A stretch of DNA of 64,000 nucleotides from contig CALUJQ010000003.1 of the NCBI GenBank assembly GCA_944320995.1, forward strand, positions 62,001 to 126,000. The letters run 5' to 3'. Below are positions 44,538 to 54,033 of the stretch, in pieces (position 1 is the first letter of the stretch; each line of letters begins with the position of its first letter). The notes under the pieces are model-generated. The model was not told the origin of the DNA. It worked only from the letters and a program-made list of their open reading frames with translations, and did not search any database. Source of the DNA: an uncultured Barnesiella sp. Its GTDB lineage: Bacteria; Bacteroidota; Bacteroidia; Bacteroidales; Barnesiellaceae. Position numbers and translations under genes: made by a program.

Positions 44538-44582
44538 CAATGCAAAAGGTTTGAGTAATTAAAAAATATAAAACGAAATTTT

Positions 44583-45077
44583 ATGTTGAAAACGATTTTA
44601 TCAATCTCCGGGAAACCGGGTTTGTACAAGTTGGTCTCTCAAGCAAAAAATATGCTGATCGTAGAGTCTTTGCAAACCGGGAAACGGCAACCTGCCTATG
44701 CTCATGAAAAAATTATTTCGTTGGGAGATATAGCCATCTTTACCGATGAGGACGATGTTCCGCTGGGTGAGGTGTTGAACGCAATCAAAGAGAAGGAAAA
44801 GGGAGCCAAAGCGGCATTGGATATAAAGAAAGCCGATAATGAAGCTTTGCGTGCCTATTTGGCCGAAGTATTGCCAAACTTCGATCGCGAGCGAGTTTAT
44901 GTTACCGACATCAAGAAACTCATCAGTTGGTACAATTTGCTGGTCGAGACCGGTAATACCGATTTCGTAGAGGAGAAGAAAGACGAGACACAGCAAGATA
45001 CCGCTGTTGCCCAAGAGGAAGAGGCTCCGGTCGAGGAGGCTCCCAAAGCCCCGAAAACGAAAAAGAAAGCCGAGTAA
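44583..45077 (+). CDS. DUF5606-family protein
   Basis: 164 residues. MLKTILSISGKPGLYKLVSQ opens a conserved N-terminal domain found across Bacteroidetes (DUF5606). A second helical part follows (LRAYLAEVLPNFDRERVYVTDIKKLISWYNLL). The tail is low-complexity Glu/Ala/Pro/Lys ending KAPKTKKKAE. No signal peptide or TM, so cytoplasmic. Function unknown. Confidence 0.82.
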   Translation: MLKTILSISGKPGLYKLVSQAKNMLIVESLQTGKRQPAYAHEKIISLGDIAIFTDEDDVPLGEVLNAIKEKEKGAKAALDIKKADNEALRAYLAEVLPNFDRERVYVTDIKKLISWYNLLVETGNTDFVEEKKDETQQDTAVAQEEEAPVEEAPKAPKTKKKAE

Positions 45078-45103
45078 ATACCGTCTTTTTGAAATGATAG
45101 AAT

Positions 45104-45138
45104 AAAAGCCTGTATGAGGAAATCGTACAGGCTTTTTT
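45104..45138. terminator. Bidirectional terminator between DUF5606 gene and comEC
   Basis: 11-bp perfect stem AAAAGCCTGTA / TACAGGCTTTT (45104-45114 / 45126-45136), U-tract on both strands. It serves the plus-strand gene and the opposing comEC. Confidence 0.9.
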
Positions 45139-47230
45139 ATGGTTGCAGAATCCAAGCGCCTTGCGAGCGAATGTCATAGCAAGGGATTCCCTGTTTGAAG
45201 CAATCGTTTTGCAAACTCATCGCACGTCCGGGGTGGACGTCGGCTCCGATAATCAATGCCCGAATATGGAATAGTTTTGTAATATCGGCTATACGACCTC
45301 TGAATGTTCTGGATACGATAGCATAATCCACTTCGAGCGGATTGTCGGTCGATAGTTTGCGCCACTCCCGGCCGTCGAGAAGGAGGAGCCGTTTGTCATG
45401 GAATAGGGCGAACGGGAAATCAATATAGGTGGCATTCCCTTCGAACGGAGAAGCGCTTTTGGGGAACAACCGATATTCTTCTTGGCCGTTTTTCATGCGA
45501 TACTCTTCGCCTGCCAATTTTTGCGGCATGGCAAGGGTGTCCGACAAGAGTATGTAGCACCCGTTTCGATCGCTTAGTTGTACGACTGTCGATTCCCGGC
45601 TGTCATACACGATTATCTCGGGCCGGGGCGGTCGGTAGGTCGATATATCGGCAATGAAGAAGATTATACAAAATGCCAAGGTGAGCCAAAGGCATTTTTT
45701 CGAACGATTCTGAATCGTGATATAAAGCAATATGCCTCCGATGAAATAAAGCCAAAGGTATCGCGATTCCAACCATACCCCGTCGATATGGCTCCAAGGT
45801 AGCCGGTCGATATGAAGAGAAAACAGTTCGATGTATCGTAATATGAAATCGATGGCCGCAGCCAGCCATTCATAAGGGAGATGGAGCGACGAGAGTATCA
45901 GCATCAGGAATGAAAAGCCGAAGATGAATGGCAGTAGGGGTAAGATGAGTATGTTGCCAATGAGAAAAAGCAACGGTAGGGTGTGGAAGTAATAGACGGC
46001 GATAGGTAGCGCGCCTATTTGTGCCGCTATGGACACGGCCATGCAGGAACTTATCCAGCGAACCGGATAGTGGGGCGATTGTCCCCAAAAGTTCAAGCGG
46101 TTGTAGAAGAGCAGGATAGCGGCAACAGCCGAGAAACTCATTTGAAATCCGATGTCGAAGATGAGGTTCGTGTCGTATAACAACATGAAGAACGCGGCGG
46201 CAAACAGGGCGTTGAGCGAGCTGTTTCGACGGTCGAGCATTTCGGCGGCCAATAGGAACGAGGCCATGATGCAGGCTCGTACCGCCGATGGAGATAACCC
46301 TGTAATGCAGGCATAAAGCCATAATACGAGCAGGGTAAGCAATGGCCGTAGTTTGCGATAAGATTCGGAACAGGCGAGGGGGAAAAGTAGCAGATAGATT
46401 AAAGAGGCCACCACTCCCATGTGTAACCCGCTCACAGCCAAAATATGCGAAAGCCCTGCGGCCGAGAAGTATTGCCTCAATTCCTGAGGGAATTTTTGCC
46501 GTTCGCCTAATAAGAGGGCTTTCAATAGGCTCGTGTTGTGTGGTGACAGGTGGCAATAATCTATCTGCCCGGATAGATTTCGCTGTAAAGACGATGTAAA
46601 AAACCACAGTTCGGAGTGAGGTTTCTCCCCTAAATGAATCCACTGCTGTTGCCCGACATATTGGCTTCTCGTTATTCCCTTGTGTTTCATGAACGAGGCG
46701 AAATCGAAAGCGTATGGATTGGTATTCGGCCGTATCGGCTGCAAACGAAATTCAAAACTGATGATGTCGCCGTATGCGAGGCGTTTGGCGTCGGGACTTT
46801 TCTCGAGATAGAGGGCTGCTTTTTCGTCGTACTCGACGATTGTCCCGTTGGTGTCGGCGAGTGCGGTTATGGAGACGGGACAATAAAAAGAGCGGGATTT
46901 CTCTTCGGCGTCGTTGTCGATATGGGCTATGGCGATGGGATAAAAACCGGCCGGCGGTTGCGGCGGACGGTTGTGCATTCCGTGCAATCCTGCTCCCATG
47001 GCAAAAACAAGGAGAAACAACCCCCAGCCGAAAAGTGTCCGTTTGCGGTATTGCTCCTCGATACTGTCACGGGAAACAAAGAAACTCCATAGCACGAAAC
47101 CACCCAACGCCGGTAGGATACACACCCAAATCGGTAGTTGCAACCACTCTTGGCAGATGATACCTGCCAATAGGGGGGCGAGCAACCGTATAAAGGGAGT
47201 GCGGGCAGCCGATAGAGAACTCCTGTTCAT
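45137..47230 (-). CDS. comEC: ComEC/Rec2-family DNA uptake channel
   Basis: 697 residues with many TM segments. N-terminal DUF4131-like part (about 1-200), the Competence domain (FSAAGLSHILAVSGLHMGVVASL, ITGLSPSAVRACIMASFLLAAEM in order) and a C-terminal part of about 130 residues that sits where other ComEC proteins have a metallo-beta-lactamase domain. No HxHxDH motif is visible there, so a nuclease function is unlikely. ComEC passes single-stranded DNA across the inner membrane. The ATG at 47230 was used; 46 further codons upstream are open but overlap the lysR end. Confidence 0.88.
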   Translation of the reverse strand: MNRSSLSAARTPFIRLLAPLLAGIICQEWLQLPIWVCILPALGGFVLWSFFVSRDSIEEQYRKRTLFGWGLFLLVFAMGAGLHGMHNRPPQPPAGFYPIAIAHIDNDAEEKSRSFYCPVSITALADTNGTIVEYDEKAALYLEKSPDAKRLAYGDIISFEFRLQPIRPNTNPYAFDFASFMKHKGITRSQYVGQQQWIHLGEKPHSELWFFTSSLQRNLSGQIDYCHLSPHNTSLLKALLLGERQKFPQELRQYFSAAGLSHILAVSGLHMGVVASLIYLLLFPLACSESYRKLRPLLTLLVLWLYACITGLSPSAVRACIMASFLLAAEMLDRRNSSLNALFAAAFFMLLYDTNLIFDIGFQMSFSAVAAILLFYNRLNFWGQSPHYPVRWISSCMAVSIAAQIGALPIAVYYFHTLPLLFLIGNILILPLLPFIFGFSFLMLILSSLHLPYEWLAAAIDFILRYIELFSLHIDRLPWSHIDGVWLESRYLWLYFIGGILLYITIQNRSKKCLWLTLAFCIIFFIADISTYRPPRPEIIVYDSRESTVVQLSDRNGCYILLSDTLAMPQKLAGEEYRMKNGQEEYRLFPKSASPFEGNATYIDFPFALFHDKRLLLLDGREWRKLSTDNPLEVDYAIVSRTFRGRIADITKLFHIRALIIGADVHPGRAMSLQNDCFKQGIPCYDIRSQGAWILQP

Positions 47231-47277
47231 GGGTGTTTGGTTTTTCGTAGTGTTAGCGGGCTTGGCCACAACAAGGC

Positions 47278-48165
47278 TTAAAACTTCCGGGTCATGTAAC
47301 GCATGAAGTCCGATTCCACGCCTCCCGTTTGGCCGGCATTCTGTACGAAACAGAACTCCCGGTTGCAATCGAAGTCGTCGATTTCGATTACTTTCAGTTT
47401 CCCATCGGCGATTTCCGACGAAACGGCCTGTATGGAAACTACCCCCACACTGTCGGTGTTGTACAGGAATCGTTTAATACCTTCGGTCGTTCCCAGTTGC
47501 ATGATGATATTGAGTTGCGATAATTTCATTTGGTGCAGGGCCAATGTCTTTTCGAGGACTTCCAAACTGCCCGAGCCGCTTTCCCGAATCACCAAAGGCA
47601 GCTGCCGGAACTCTTCCAGCGTAATTTCTTCATATCGGGACAATTTGCTTCGTGTGCTGGTGATGCAGACCAGCTCGTCGCGCATGAAAGGGGTGTAGTG
47701 TAAATGAATTTGCCGGCTGATGCCTTCGATAAGGCCCAAGTCGATGCGATGCTCTTCGAGCGCTTTTTCTATATCACGGGTATTCCCGTTGAGCAGCGAT
47801 AGTTTGATATGTTTGAATTTTTGTTGGAACGTGGCCAAATAAGCCGGCAAGACATATTGGGCTATCGTTGTGCTTGCTCCTAAGCGCAATTCGCCGGTAT
47901 GGCGTTGGGACAACAAGTTCATTTCGAAGTCGAGTTGCTTGTATTGTTTGAGAATCTTTTCGGCATGGCTTAGCAACAGTTCACCGTCGGGGGTGAGCGT
48001 GATATGAGTCCCCATGCGCTCAAACAGCCGGGTGCTATATTCTGCTTCGAGCTCCTGTATGTGTTTGCTGATTGCCGGTTGGCTCACATACAACTCTTTC
48101 GACGCTTTGGTGAAACTGAGGTTGTGGGCAACGCTGCAAAAGACTTTTAATCTGAAATCTATCAT
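47278..48165 (-). CDS. LysR-family transcriptional regulator
   Basis: 295 residues. N-terminal winged helix: MIDFRLKVFCSVAHNLSFTKASKELYVSQPAISKHIQELE in order (about 1-40), then a periplasmic-binding-like sensor domain with RLGASTTIAQYVLPAYL and LIEGISRQIHLHYTPFMRDELV. It resembles the CysB/CbbR branch. Encoded between aroE and comEC in the same direction; no adjacent divergent target gene is present, so the regulon is not obvious. Confidence 0.92.
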   Translation of the reverse strand: MIDFRLKVFCSVAHNLSFTKASKELYVSQPAISKHIQELEAEYSTRLFERMGTHITLTPDGELLLSHAEKILKQYKQLDFEMNLLSQRHTGELRLGASTTIAQYVLPAYLATFQQKFKHIKLSLLNGNTRDIEKALEEHRIDLGLIEGISRQIHLHYTPFMRDELVCITSTRSKLSRYEEITLEEFRQLPLVIRESGSGSLEVLEKTLALHQMKLSQLNIIMQLGTTEGIKRFLYNTDSVGVVSIQAVSSEIADGKLKVIEIDDFDCNREFCFVQNAGQTGGVESDFMRYMTRKF

Positions 48166-48179
48166 GTTGAAGTTGTGTA

Positions 48180-48923
48180 TTATTCATTCCAAATTTCCCA
48201 TGCGGCCAATGCTTGCCGATGAAGCATCTCGATACCGTTTTTGGTTTTACACCCTCTTTGTGCCGCTTTTTGGAGGAACAACGTCTCTTCGGGATTATAT
48301 ACGACATCGTAACAGAGATGCCCGGGGGTGAGGGCATCGTAGGGTATATCGGGGCATTGGTCGATATGGGGGTACATACCCAATGGGGTCGTATTGACAA
48401 TGATTTTATGGGAAGCTATCACCCCGGGTGTCAATTCGCCATATTCGATGACACCCTCTTTCTTTTGCCGTGACACGAATGTGGGGACGATGTGCAACGA
48501 TTTCAATCCGGCGTATATGGCTTTTGATGCGCCTCCGGTACCGAGGATAAGGGCGTGTTTCATATTCTCGTCCAATAGCGGAGCGATGGAGTCGGTGAAG
48601 CCGATGACGTCGCTGTTGAAACCTTTGAGATAAATATCCCCGTTGTGACGCATGATTTTGATTACGTTGACCGCTCCTATCTCGTCGGCTTTCGGGTCCA
48701 GTTCGTCGAGCAGAGCAATGACTGCGCTCTTGTGAGGTATTGTTACATTCAGCCCGCACAACTCTTGGCGGTCGGCAATAAGTCGTCGGAGGTCGGAGAC
48801 ATCGGGGATTTCAAAATTTTCGTAAATGGCGTCGATGCCTTCGGACTCGAATTTCTTTTGAAAAAAAGAGCGGGAGAACGAGTGCCCGAGAGGGTATCCC
48901 ACCAATCCGTATATCTTTTTCAT
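48180..48923 (-). CDS. aroE: Shikimate dehydrogenase
   Basis: 247 residues. Substrate motifs YPLGHSFS (10-17), NVTIPHK with catalytic Lys65 and GFNSDVIGF with Asp105; NADP-binding LGTGGASKAI. It reduces 3-dehydroshikimate to shikimate in aromatic amino-acid synthesis. It begins 12 nt after the gldB stop and is followed at 14 nt by lysR. Confidence 0.95.
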   Translation of the reverse strand: MKKIYGLVGYPLGHSFSRSFFQKKFESEGIDAIYENFEIPDVSDLRRLIADRQELCGLNVTIPHKSAVIALLDELDPKADEIGAVNVIKIMRHNGDIYLKGFNSDVIGFTDSIAPLLDENMKHALILGTGGASKAIYAGLKSLHIVPTFVSRQKKEGVIEYGELTPGVIASHKIIVNTTPLGMYPHIDQCPDIPYDALTPGHLCYDVVYNPEETLFLQKAAQRGCKTKNGIEMLHRQALAAWEIWNE

Positions 48924-48935
48924 GGGTATGATGAA

Positions 48936-49958
48936 TTAGCCGTTATATTTCGATTCCGATAATATCTCCCCGGCATTGTCGGCAGTTTCGAGCAACTCGA
49001 CAATGGACTTCCCTTGCTCTTTGACATAAGCGCCGACAATCTGGAATCCTATCCAGCGGCCCAGCCGTCCCGGAGAGTCTCGATGGAGAGCCGAGACAAA
49101 AGGTGCCGGTTCGATATACTTGTTGATGAGCATCGATTCGGTATTGAACAGATGTTTTTTCGTGATAATCTGTTTCCATATCTCCGGTTCATTTTCTTGG
49201 CACCATTGGGCTTGTGTTTTGGAGTAGCCTAAAAGTCCGAATGAGTCGGTCTGTGGGAATATGAGGGAAAGGGCATAGAGGATTTTCCCTTCATAAACCA
49301 TGCGGTCCAACAAAGCGTTGCGTTTCGATTGATAGGGATACGAGGTGCGCAACCACACTTCTGCGGCGTCGATAGCTATGCGGTTACTCTCGTGCAAGGG
49401 CCTTTCATATATATAATAGCGTTGTTCATAGAGAGGATAGTCGGCACCTAAATAGCAATCCAAAGAGATCGACAATAGAGAGTCGATTGTAATGATAGAT
49501 TGGTTTAGCCCCGAAATGTGGGTGAGAATGCGGGGTTGTCGGTGCTGGGGGAATAGTTCGCCATACCGTAGGAATGCCGCTTGTACCGTGCGAATCCATG
49601 TAGTGTCGTTGGCAAATCGTGTTTCCGTATCGGTATATAATTGGGAAATAGCCTCGTTTGTAAGAAACATTTTCAATCCTTCTTGGAACGACGGGGCATC
49701 GCCCAATCCCAGTACGTGCCGGCAGTAAATGGGGAAGAAAGGAGCGTATTTTTCTCTGAAAAGGGCCGCCTTCGAAGTATCGGTTTCGTAGGCATAGGCC
49801 GATAATCCTTGGTCGAATCGCTCTATGGTCACGGTCGAGTTGAGCAAATCCCCCGATCGCTCCGACGCTTTTCCGTTACAAGCGATAAAATAAATGGTCA
49901 ATAGACCTATCGCTATTGCATATTTGCTTATTTTCCCCGATTGTATCATATTCTTCAT
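48936..49958 (-). CDS. gldB: GldB-family lipoprotein
   Basis: 340 residues with a lipoprotein signal (TIYFIAC). The family pattern is clear: an N-terminal VTIERFDQGL, then FFPIYCRHVLGLGD, and near the C-terminus HRDSPGRLGRWIGFQIVGAYVKEQGKS. GldB is needed for gliding in Flavobacterium and is often found in non-gliding Bacteroidetes. The presence of type IX sorting domains elsewhere in the window makes a link to surface protein export worth testing, but GldB itself is not a core export component. Confidence 0.85.
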   Translation of the reverse strand: MKNMIQSGKISKYAIAIGLLTIYFIACNGKASERSGDLLNSTVTIERFDQGLSAYAYETDTSKAALFREKYAPFFPIYCRHVLGLGDAPSFQEGLKMFLTNEAISQLYTDTETRFANDTTWIRTVQAAFLRYGELFPQHRQPRILTHISGLNQSIITIDSLLSISLDCYLGADYPLYEQRYYIYERPLHESNRIAIDAAEVWLRTSYPYQSKRNALLDRMVYEGKILYALSLIFPQTDSFGLLGYSKTQAQWCQENEPEIWKQIITKKHLFNTESMLINKYIEPAPFVSALHRDSPGRLGRWIGFQIVGAYVKEQGKSIVELLETADNAGEILSESKYNG

Positions 49959-49977
49959 TTGTTTTGTGTCGTTTCTG

Positions 49978-49985
49978 CAAATTTA
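49978..49985 (-). promoter_or_regulatory. Candidate -7 box of gldB-aroE-lysR-comEC
   Basis: On the minus strand TAAATTTG, 20 nt upstream of the gldB start. No clear -33. Confidence 0.4.
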
Positions 49986-50086
49986 CTTTTTTCTTTTGAA
50001 AACCCATTAGGGAGTATGAGGTTTTGTTGCATAGTGTATAGGGGAATAAATATCTATTAAATGAAAACTTTTTCGAGCTTTATTCG

Positions 50087-50094
50087 TACCTTTG
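50087..50094 (+). promoter_or_regulatory. -7 box of the amidase-mlaD operon
   Basis: TACCTTTG fits TAnnTTTG; start near 50100 gives a leader of about 48 nt. The -33 is weak. Confidence 0.5.
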
Positions 50095-50147
50095 CAACTT
50101 GTAAGGGTTCTGTTTGTTAGAAGTTTTTAAAAGACGAATTATAATTT

Positions 50148-51284
50148 ATGAGATATTCGAGTTTCGGTCGACGATTACTCTCGGCCTTCTTGGCATTCTG
50201 GCTTGGCCTCTCGGTTTTGTCGGCAAAAGATTTTGTAGTGGTAATCGATGCCGGCCACGGAGGACGTGATGCAGGGGCACTTGGAAATAAGTCCAAAGAG
50301 AAAGATATTAATTTGGGAGTCGCTTTGAAATTGGGACGTTTGATTCAAAATAATGAACAAGGAGTAAAAGTGGTCTACACTCGCGACAAAGATGTCTATC
50401 TGACATTACAGGAGCGAGCCAATATCGCCAATCGGGTGGAGGGCGATTTGTTTATCTCGATTCATACCAATTCGATTGATAAGAAGTCGCCCAACCGCAA
50501 GACTGTTGCAGGCGCCTCTACATGGACGTTGGGATTGCACCGAAGCAAAGAGAACTTGGAGGTGGCCAAACGTGAAAACTCCGTTATCTATCTGGAAAAT
50601 GACTTCTCTACCCGTTACGAAGGGTTTGATCCGAATTCGACCGAGTCGTATATCATATTTGAGTTTATGCAGTATAAACATATGGAGCAGAGTATCAATT
50701 TTGCTTCGGATATACAGCACGAATTTGTTTCGGAAGCCGGGCGTGTGGATAGGGGAGTAAGGCAAGCCGGATTTTGGGTGCTTGCCAAAACGAGTATGCC
50801 GGCCGTCTTGGTAGAACTCGATTTTATCTGTAACCCCACACAAGAGAAATTTTTGACCTCCGAAAGCGGACAAACAAAAATGGCAAAAGCTATATACAAT
50901 GCTTTTTCCAAATACAAGTCGGATTATGACCGCAAACAGAATGCCGGTAAGAGTATAGATATATCGACGGCTTCGTCGGCTCCTGCCGTCACCCGGAAAA
51001 CCACGGCAGAACCCTCGGTCGCTGAACTCGCTGAACAAGACGAAGACTCGGGTGTTACCTATTATAAAGTACAGTTTATGGCTTTACCCCGAAAATTACC
51101 CGCCAGCTCGAAAGAGTTTAAAGGACTTTCGCCGGTCGAGTATTATCAAGATGGCGGAATGTATAAATACACCTATGGGAAATCGACCGATCGTAATGAG
51201 ATACAGAAACAATATAAAAAAGTGAAATCCTTGTTTCGCGATGCCTTTATCATTGAGTTTCGCGATGGAAAGCGGGTGAAGTGA
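50148..51284 (+). CDS. N-acetylmuramoyl-L-alanine amidase (AmiC-type)
   Basis: 378 residues. Signal peptide (LSAFLAFWLGLSVLSA), then an Amidase_3 domain: VVIDAGHGGRDAGA with zinc ligand His37, GDLFISIHTNS with a second His, and MPAVLVELDFICN near its end. The C-terminal part (about 300-378) has a SPOR-like stretch VTYYKVQFMALPRKLP. It cleaves the bond between muramic acid and the stem peptide during division or wall turnover. Followed at 31 nt by an MCE/MlaD gene. Confidence 0.92.
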   Translation: MRYSSFGRRLLSAFLAFWLGLSVLSAKDFVVVIDAGHGGRDAGALGNKSKEKDINLGVALKLGRLIQNNEQGVKVVYTRDKDVYLTLQERANIANRVEGDLFISIHTNSIDKKSPNRKTVAGASTWTLGLHRSKENLEVAKRENSVIYLENDFSTRYEGFDPNSTESYIIFEFMQYKHMEQSINFASDIQHEFVSEAGRVDRGVRQAGFWVLAKTSMPAVLVELDFICNPTQEKFLTSESGQTKMAKAIYNAFSKYKSDYDRKQNAGKSIDISTASSAPAVTRKTTAEPSVAELAEQDEDSGVTYYKVQFMALPRKLPASSKEFKGLSPVEYYQDGGMYKYTYGKSTDRNEIQKQYKKVKSLFRDAFIIEFRDGKRVK

Positions 51285-51315
51285 GAAACAACGAATTTCT
51301 AATAAAAAGTAGAAT

Positions 51316-52200
51316 ATGAAAAAGAGATTTGGAAGAGAAATTAAGATAGCGCTGTCAGTCCTTATAAGTATCTTGATTTTGTATGTAGGAATCAACTATT
51401 TGAAGGGAATTAATGTGATGAAACCCTCGAATTACTATTATGTGCATTTCTCCAATGTGGCCGGGTTGGCACAATCGGCTCCCGTGACCATCGACGGCTA
51501 TAAAGTTGGCCTTGTGCAAGAGGTCATCTATAATTATGATACGAACAAGGAAATCAAAGTATTGTTGAATCTCGATAAAAGTTTGAAAATCCCGGTGGGC
51601 AGTCGCGCTTTTCTTGAAACCGACATGCTCGGGACAGCTTCGATTGTAATCTCTTTGAATCCGCATGTGAGTGAGTATTATGAACATGGAGCCGTCATCG
51701 AGGGTGAAGTGAAGTCGGGACTGATGCAAAGTATACAGAGCGATTTGTTACCTCAGGTTGCACTGTTGTTGCCTAAACTCGACAGTATTCTTTCGGGGAT
51801 ACAGGTGTTGGTCAATGACCCGGCTTTGGCCACGTCGGTCAAACGTATCGACCATGTTACGGCCAATTTGGAACGTTCCTCAGCCCAGCTGTCCCAAATG
51901 ATGCAGAACGAAGTGCCCGCTATCCTCGATAATGTACAAGGTATTACCGCACAAATAAATCAGTTCTCCGATACCTTGAATTCATTACCGCTTCAATCGA
52001 CGATGGCTTCGGTGCAGAAAACTTCGGACAATTTGCATCAAATAACTTCGAAGTTGACTTCGCCCGATAATAGTTTGGGTTTGTTGTTGAACGACCGCGG
52101 ATTATACGACCGAGCCAACGGCGTGTTGGGGAGTGTAGATTCCTTGATGATCGATTTGCGGCTTCACCCGAAACGGTATGTTCATTTTTCCTTGTTCTGA
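51316..52200 (+). CDS. mlaD: MlaD/MCE-family lipid transport protein
   Basis: 294 residues. N-terminal anchor (IKIALSVLISILILYVGINYLKG) and one MCE domain (YYVHFSNVAGLAQSAPVTIDGYKVGLV, LETDMLGTASIVISL) followed by a helical tail of about 150 residues (VKRIDHVTANLERSSAQL). MCE proteins form hexameric rings that carry lipids between membranes. The usual ATPase and permease partners are not in this window; this solitary copy next to the amidase is a common Bacteroidetes arrangement. Confidence 0.88.
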   Translation: MKKRFGREIKIALSVLISILILYVGINYLKGINVMKPSNYYYVHFSNVAGLAQSAPVTIDGYKVGLVQEVIYNYDTNKEIKVLLNLDKSLKIPVGSRAFLETDMLGTASIVISLNPHVSEYYEHGAVIEGEVKSGLMQSIQSDLLPQVALLLPKLDSILSGIQVLVNDPALATSVKRIDHVTANLERSSAQLSQMMQNEVPAILDNVQGITAQINQFSDTLNSLPLQSTMASVQKTSDNLHQITSKLTSPDNSLGLLLNDRGLYDRANGVLGSVDSLMIDLRLHPKRYVHFSLF

Positions 52201-52547
52201 TTCGAAAAATAGATTGCATTATTTAGAATTGTTATAAATAAGCGAATAGCGTGATTTTTTTTGTAATTTGCCCGAAGTTACATTGATAAAAGTTTTTTCG
52301 GTGGGATATAAAAGAATGAAAGAAATATGTTTTATAACAGATCTCTATCGCAAGATTCTAAAAATAAGGGGGATAACAATTTTGTAAATTGAGAAAAAAC
52401 CATGAAGGAGGTACCCTTTATAATAGCTTTGAAATCAATAGTTTGTAAAGGAAATGTAAAAAGCAAATATTTTTTGATTTGTTTTTGAAGAAAAATAATT
52501 TGAATTTTGTACACACAAAAGTTTTTTGATAGAAGATTTACATAAAA
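52201..52547. other. AT-rich region upstream of dnaA
   Basis: 347 nt without a supported gene. The position before dnaA makes it a place to look for the replication origin, but I could not identify a convincing DnaA-box cluster (TTATCCACA-like) by eye and cannot compute GC skew. A 28-codon frame at 52401 lacks a ribosome site. Confidence 0.4.
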
Positions 52548-53948
52548 ATGGGTTCAGAACAACATGTTCAGTTGTGGGACCAATGTTTAACAATTATCAA
52601 AGACAATATAAACAAAGAGGCTTTTGATAGCTTGTTCAAGCCGATTACCTCTTTGGGGTTTGATGATAATGTGTTAACCTTGCTTGTCCCTTCGCATTTC
52701 GTCATCGAGCAGATTGAGGACCACTATCTCAATTTGTTGAAAAAGGTTTTGCCTCGAATTTATGGGGCAAATGTAAAGTTGGTATATCGTGTGCAGATTG
52801 TACGCCAGCCCGAAGCGACTGTCGATTTGTCTGCTACGACAAAATCTACCGCTGTGAAAAATAATACGCAGCAGTCGATTCCCGACCTTTTAGATCCTTT
52901 TAAACAACGTGTGTATGACGAACTCGACCCCCGCCTGAACCCGATCTATACTTTTGAAAGTTATTATCAGGGGGCCAGTAACATGTTGGCACGTACGGCC
53001 GCAGAATCGATAGCCGCCAATCCCGGTAGAAACACCTTTAATCCGCTTTTTCTCTTCGGAGAGTCGGGTGTGGGTAAAACTCATCTTATTCAAGCGATAG
53101 GATTGCGTATTAAAGAGAATATGCCGGCTTCGCGGGTATTGTATCTTTCGGCTCATGATTTCTTGGTCCAATATACCGATGCCGTGCGCAATAACCGGGT
53201 GAACGATTTTATCAGCTTCTATCAGAGCATCGATGTCCTGTTGATGGATGATATTCAGGAATTTGCAGGAAAAACGCAGACACAGAATACCTTCTTCCAC
53301 ATATTCAACCACCTGCACCAAAGCAACAAACAACTGGTGCTTACTTGCGACAGGCCTCCGGTAGAGCTGGTGGGCATGGTTTCCCGTCTGTTGACCCGGT
53401 TCAAATGGGGGTTGACGGCCGAAGTGGAACGCCCCGACTATAAGTTGCGGTATGATATTCTGATGAGTAAAGTGCGTCGCGACGGATTGTCTATCTCGGA
53501 AGAGGTAATCGACTATATTGCCCGCAATGTGACCGACAATGTGCGCGATTTGGAAGGTGTCATCGTTTCGCTCATGGTACGGTCGAGCGTCTTGAAGAAA
53601 GAGATTTCGATAGAGATGGCCGACCAAGTATTGGCAGCCAGTGTAAAGATGGTGCAAAAGCAGATAACCATCGATTCCATCAAAGAGGCGGTATGCGGAT
53701 ACTATGGCTTGGAGGTGTCGAGGCTATTGGAACGCACCCGTAAACGGGAGGTCGTTGTGGCTCGGCAGATGTCGATGTATTTGGCTAAAAAATATACGAC
53801 GCTCTCTTTGGCCGGGATTGGCGACATCTTGGGGAAAAAAGACCACGCAACTGTGTTGCACGCTTGTAAAACCATCTCGGAGCAGGTCTGTGTCGATAAA
53901 AAACTACGGAGCGATCTCGAAGAGATAGAACAACGCATACAGGGATAA
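52548..53948 (+). CDS. dnaA: Chromosomal replication initiator DnaA
   Basis: 466 residues. Domain I at the N-terminus (WDQCLTIIKDNINKEAFDS), linker, AAA+ domain III with Walker A GESGVGKTH (about 171) and Walker B VLLMDDIQ, and domain IV with the DNA-binding signature RQMSMYLAKKYTTLSLAGIG and KKDHATVLHA. DnaA opens the origin. Length is normal. Confidence 0.98.
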   Translation: MGSEQHVQLWDQCLTIIKDNINKEAFDSLFKPITSLGFDDNVLTLLVPSHFVIEQIEDHYLNLLKKVLPRIYGANVKLVYRVQIVRQPEATVDLSATTKSTAVKNNTQQSIPDLLDPFKQRVYDELDPRLNPIYTFESYYQGASNMLARTAAESIAANPGRNTFNPLFLFGESGVGKTHLIQAIGLRIKENMPASRVLYLSAHDFLVQYTDAVRNNRVNDFISFYQSIDVLLMDDIQEFAGKTQTQNTFFHIFNHLHQSNKQLVLTCDRPPVELVGMVSRLLTRFKWGLTAEVERPDYKLRYDILMSKVRRDGLSISEEVIDYIARNVTDNVRDLEGVIVSLMVRSSVLKKEISIEMADQVLAASVKMVQKQITIDSIKEAVCGYYGLEVSRLLERTRKREVVVARQMSMYLAKKYTTLSLAGIGDILGKKDHATVLHACKTISEQVCVDKKLRSDLEEIEQRIQG

Positions 53949-53976
53949 GGTGGTTCTTTCCCTATTTATTGATTTA

Positions 53977-54018
53977 CAACAGAAAGGCCTCGAACGATTG
54001 TTCGAGGCCTTTCTGTTG
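53977..54018. terminator. Bidirectional terminator between dnaA and the nitroreductase gene
   Basis: 19-bp perfect stem CAACAGAAAGGCCTCGAAC / GTTCGAGGCCTTTCTGTTG (53977-53995 / 54000-54018), 4-nt loop, between convergent genes. The U-tract is not strong. Confidence 0.82.
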
Positions 54019-54033
54019 AGTAGCCATCTCTTT

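Noticed and set aside
52401..52487. 28-codon frame in the region before dnaA
   Set aside because: No ribosome site and no conserved features; could not be supported as a leader peptide.
52201..52547. Replication origin next to dnaA
   Set aside because: No DnaA-box cluster or unwinding element could be shown by eye; needs a skew and box scan.
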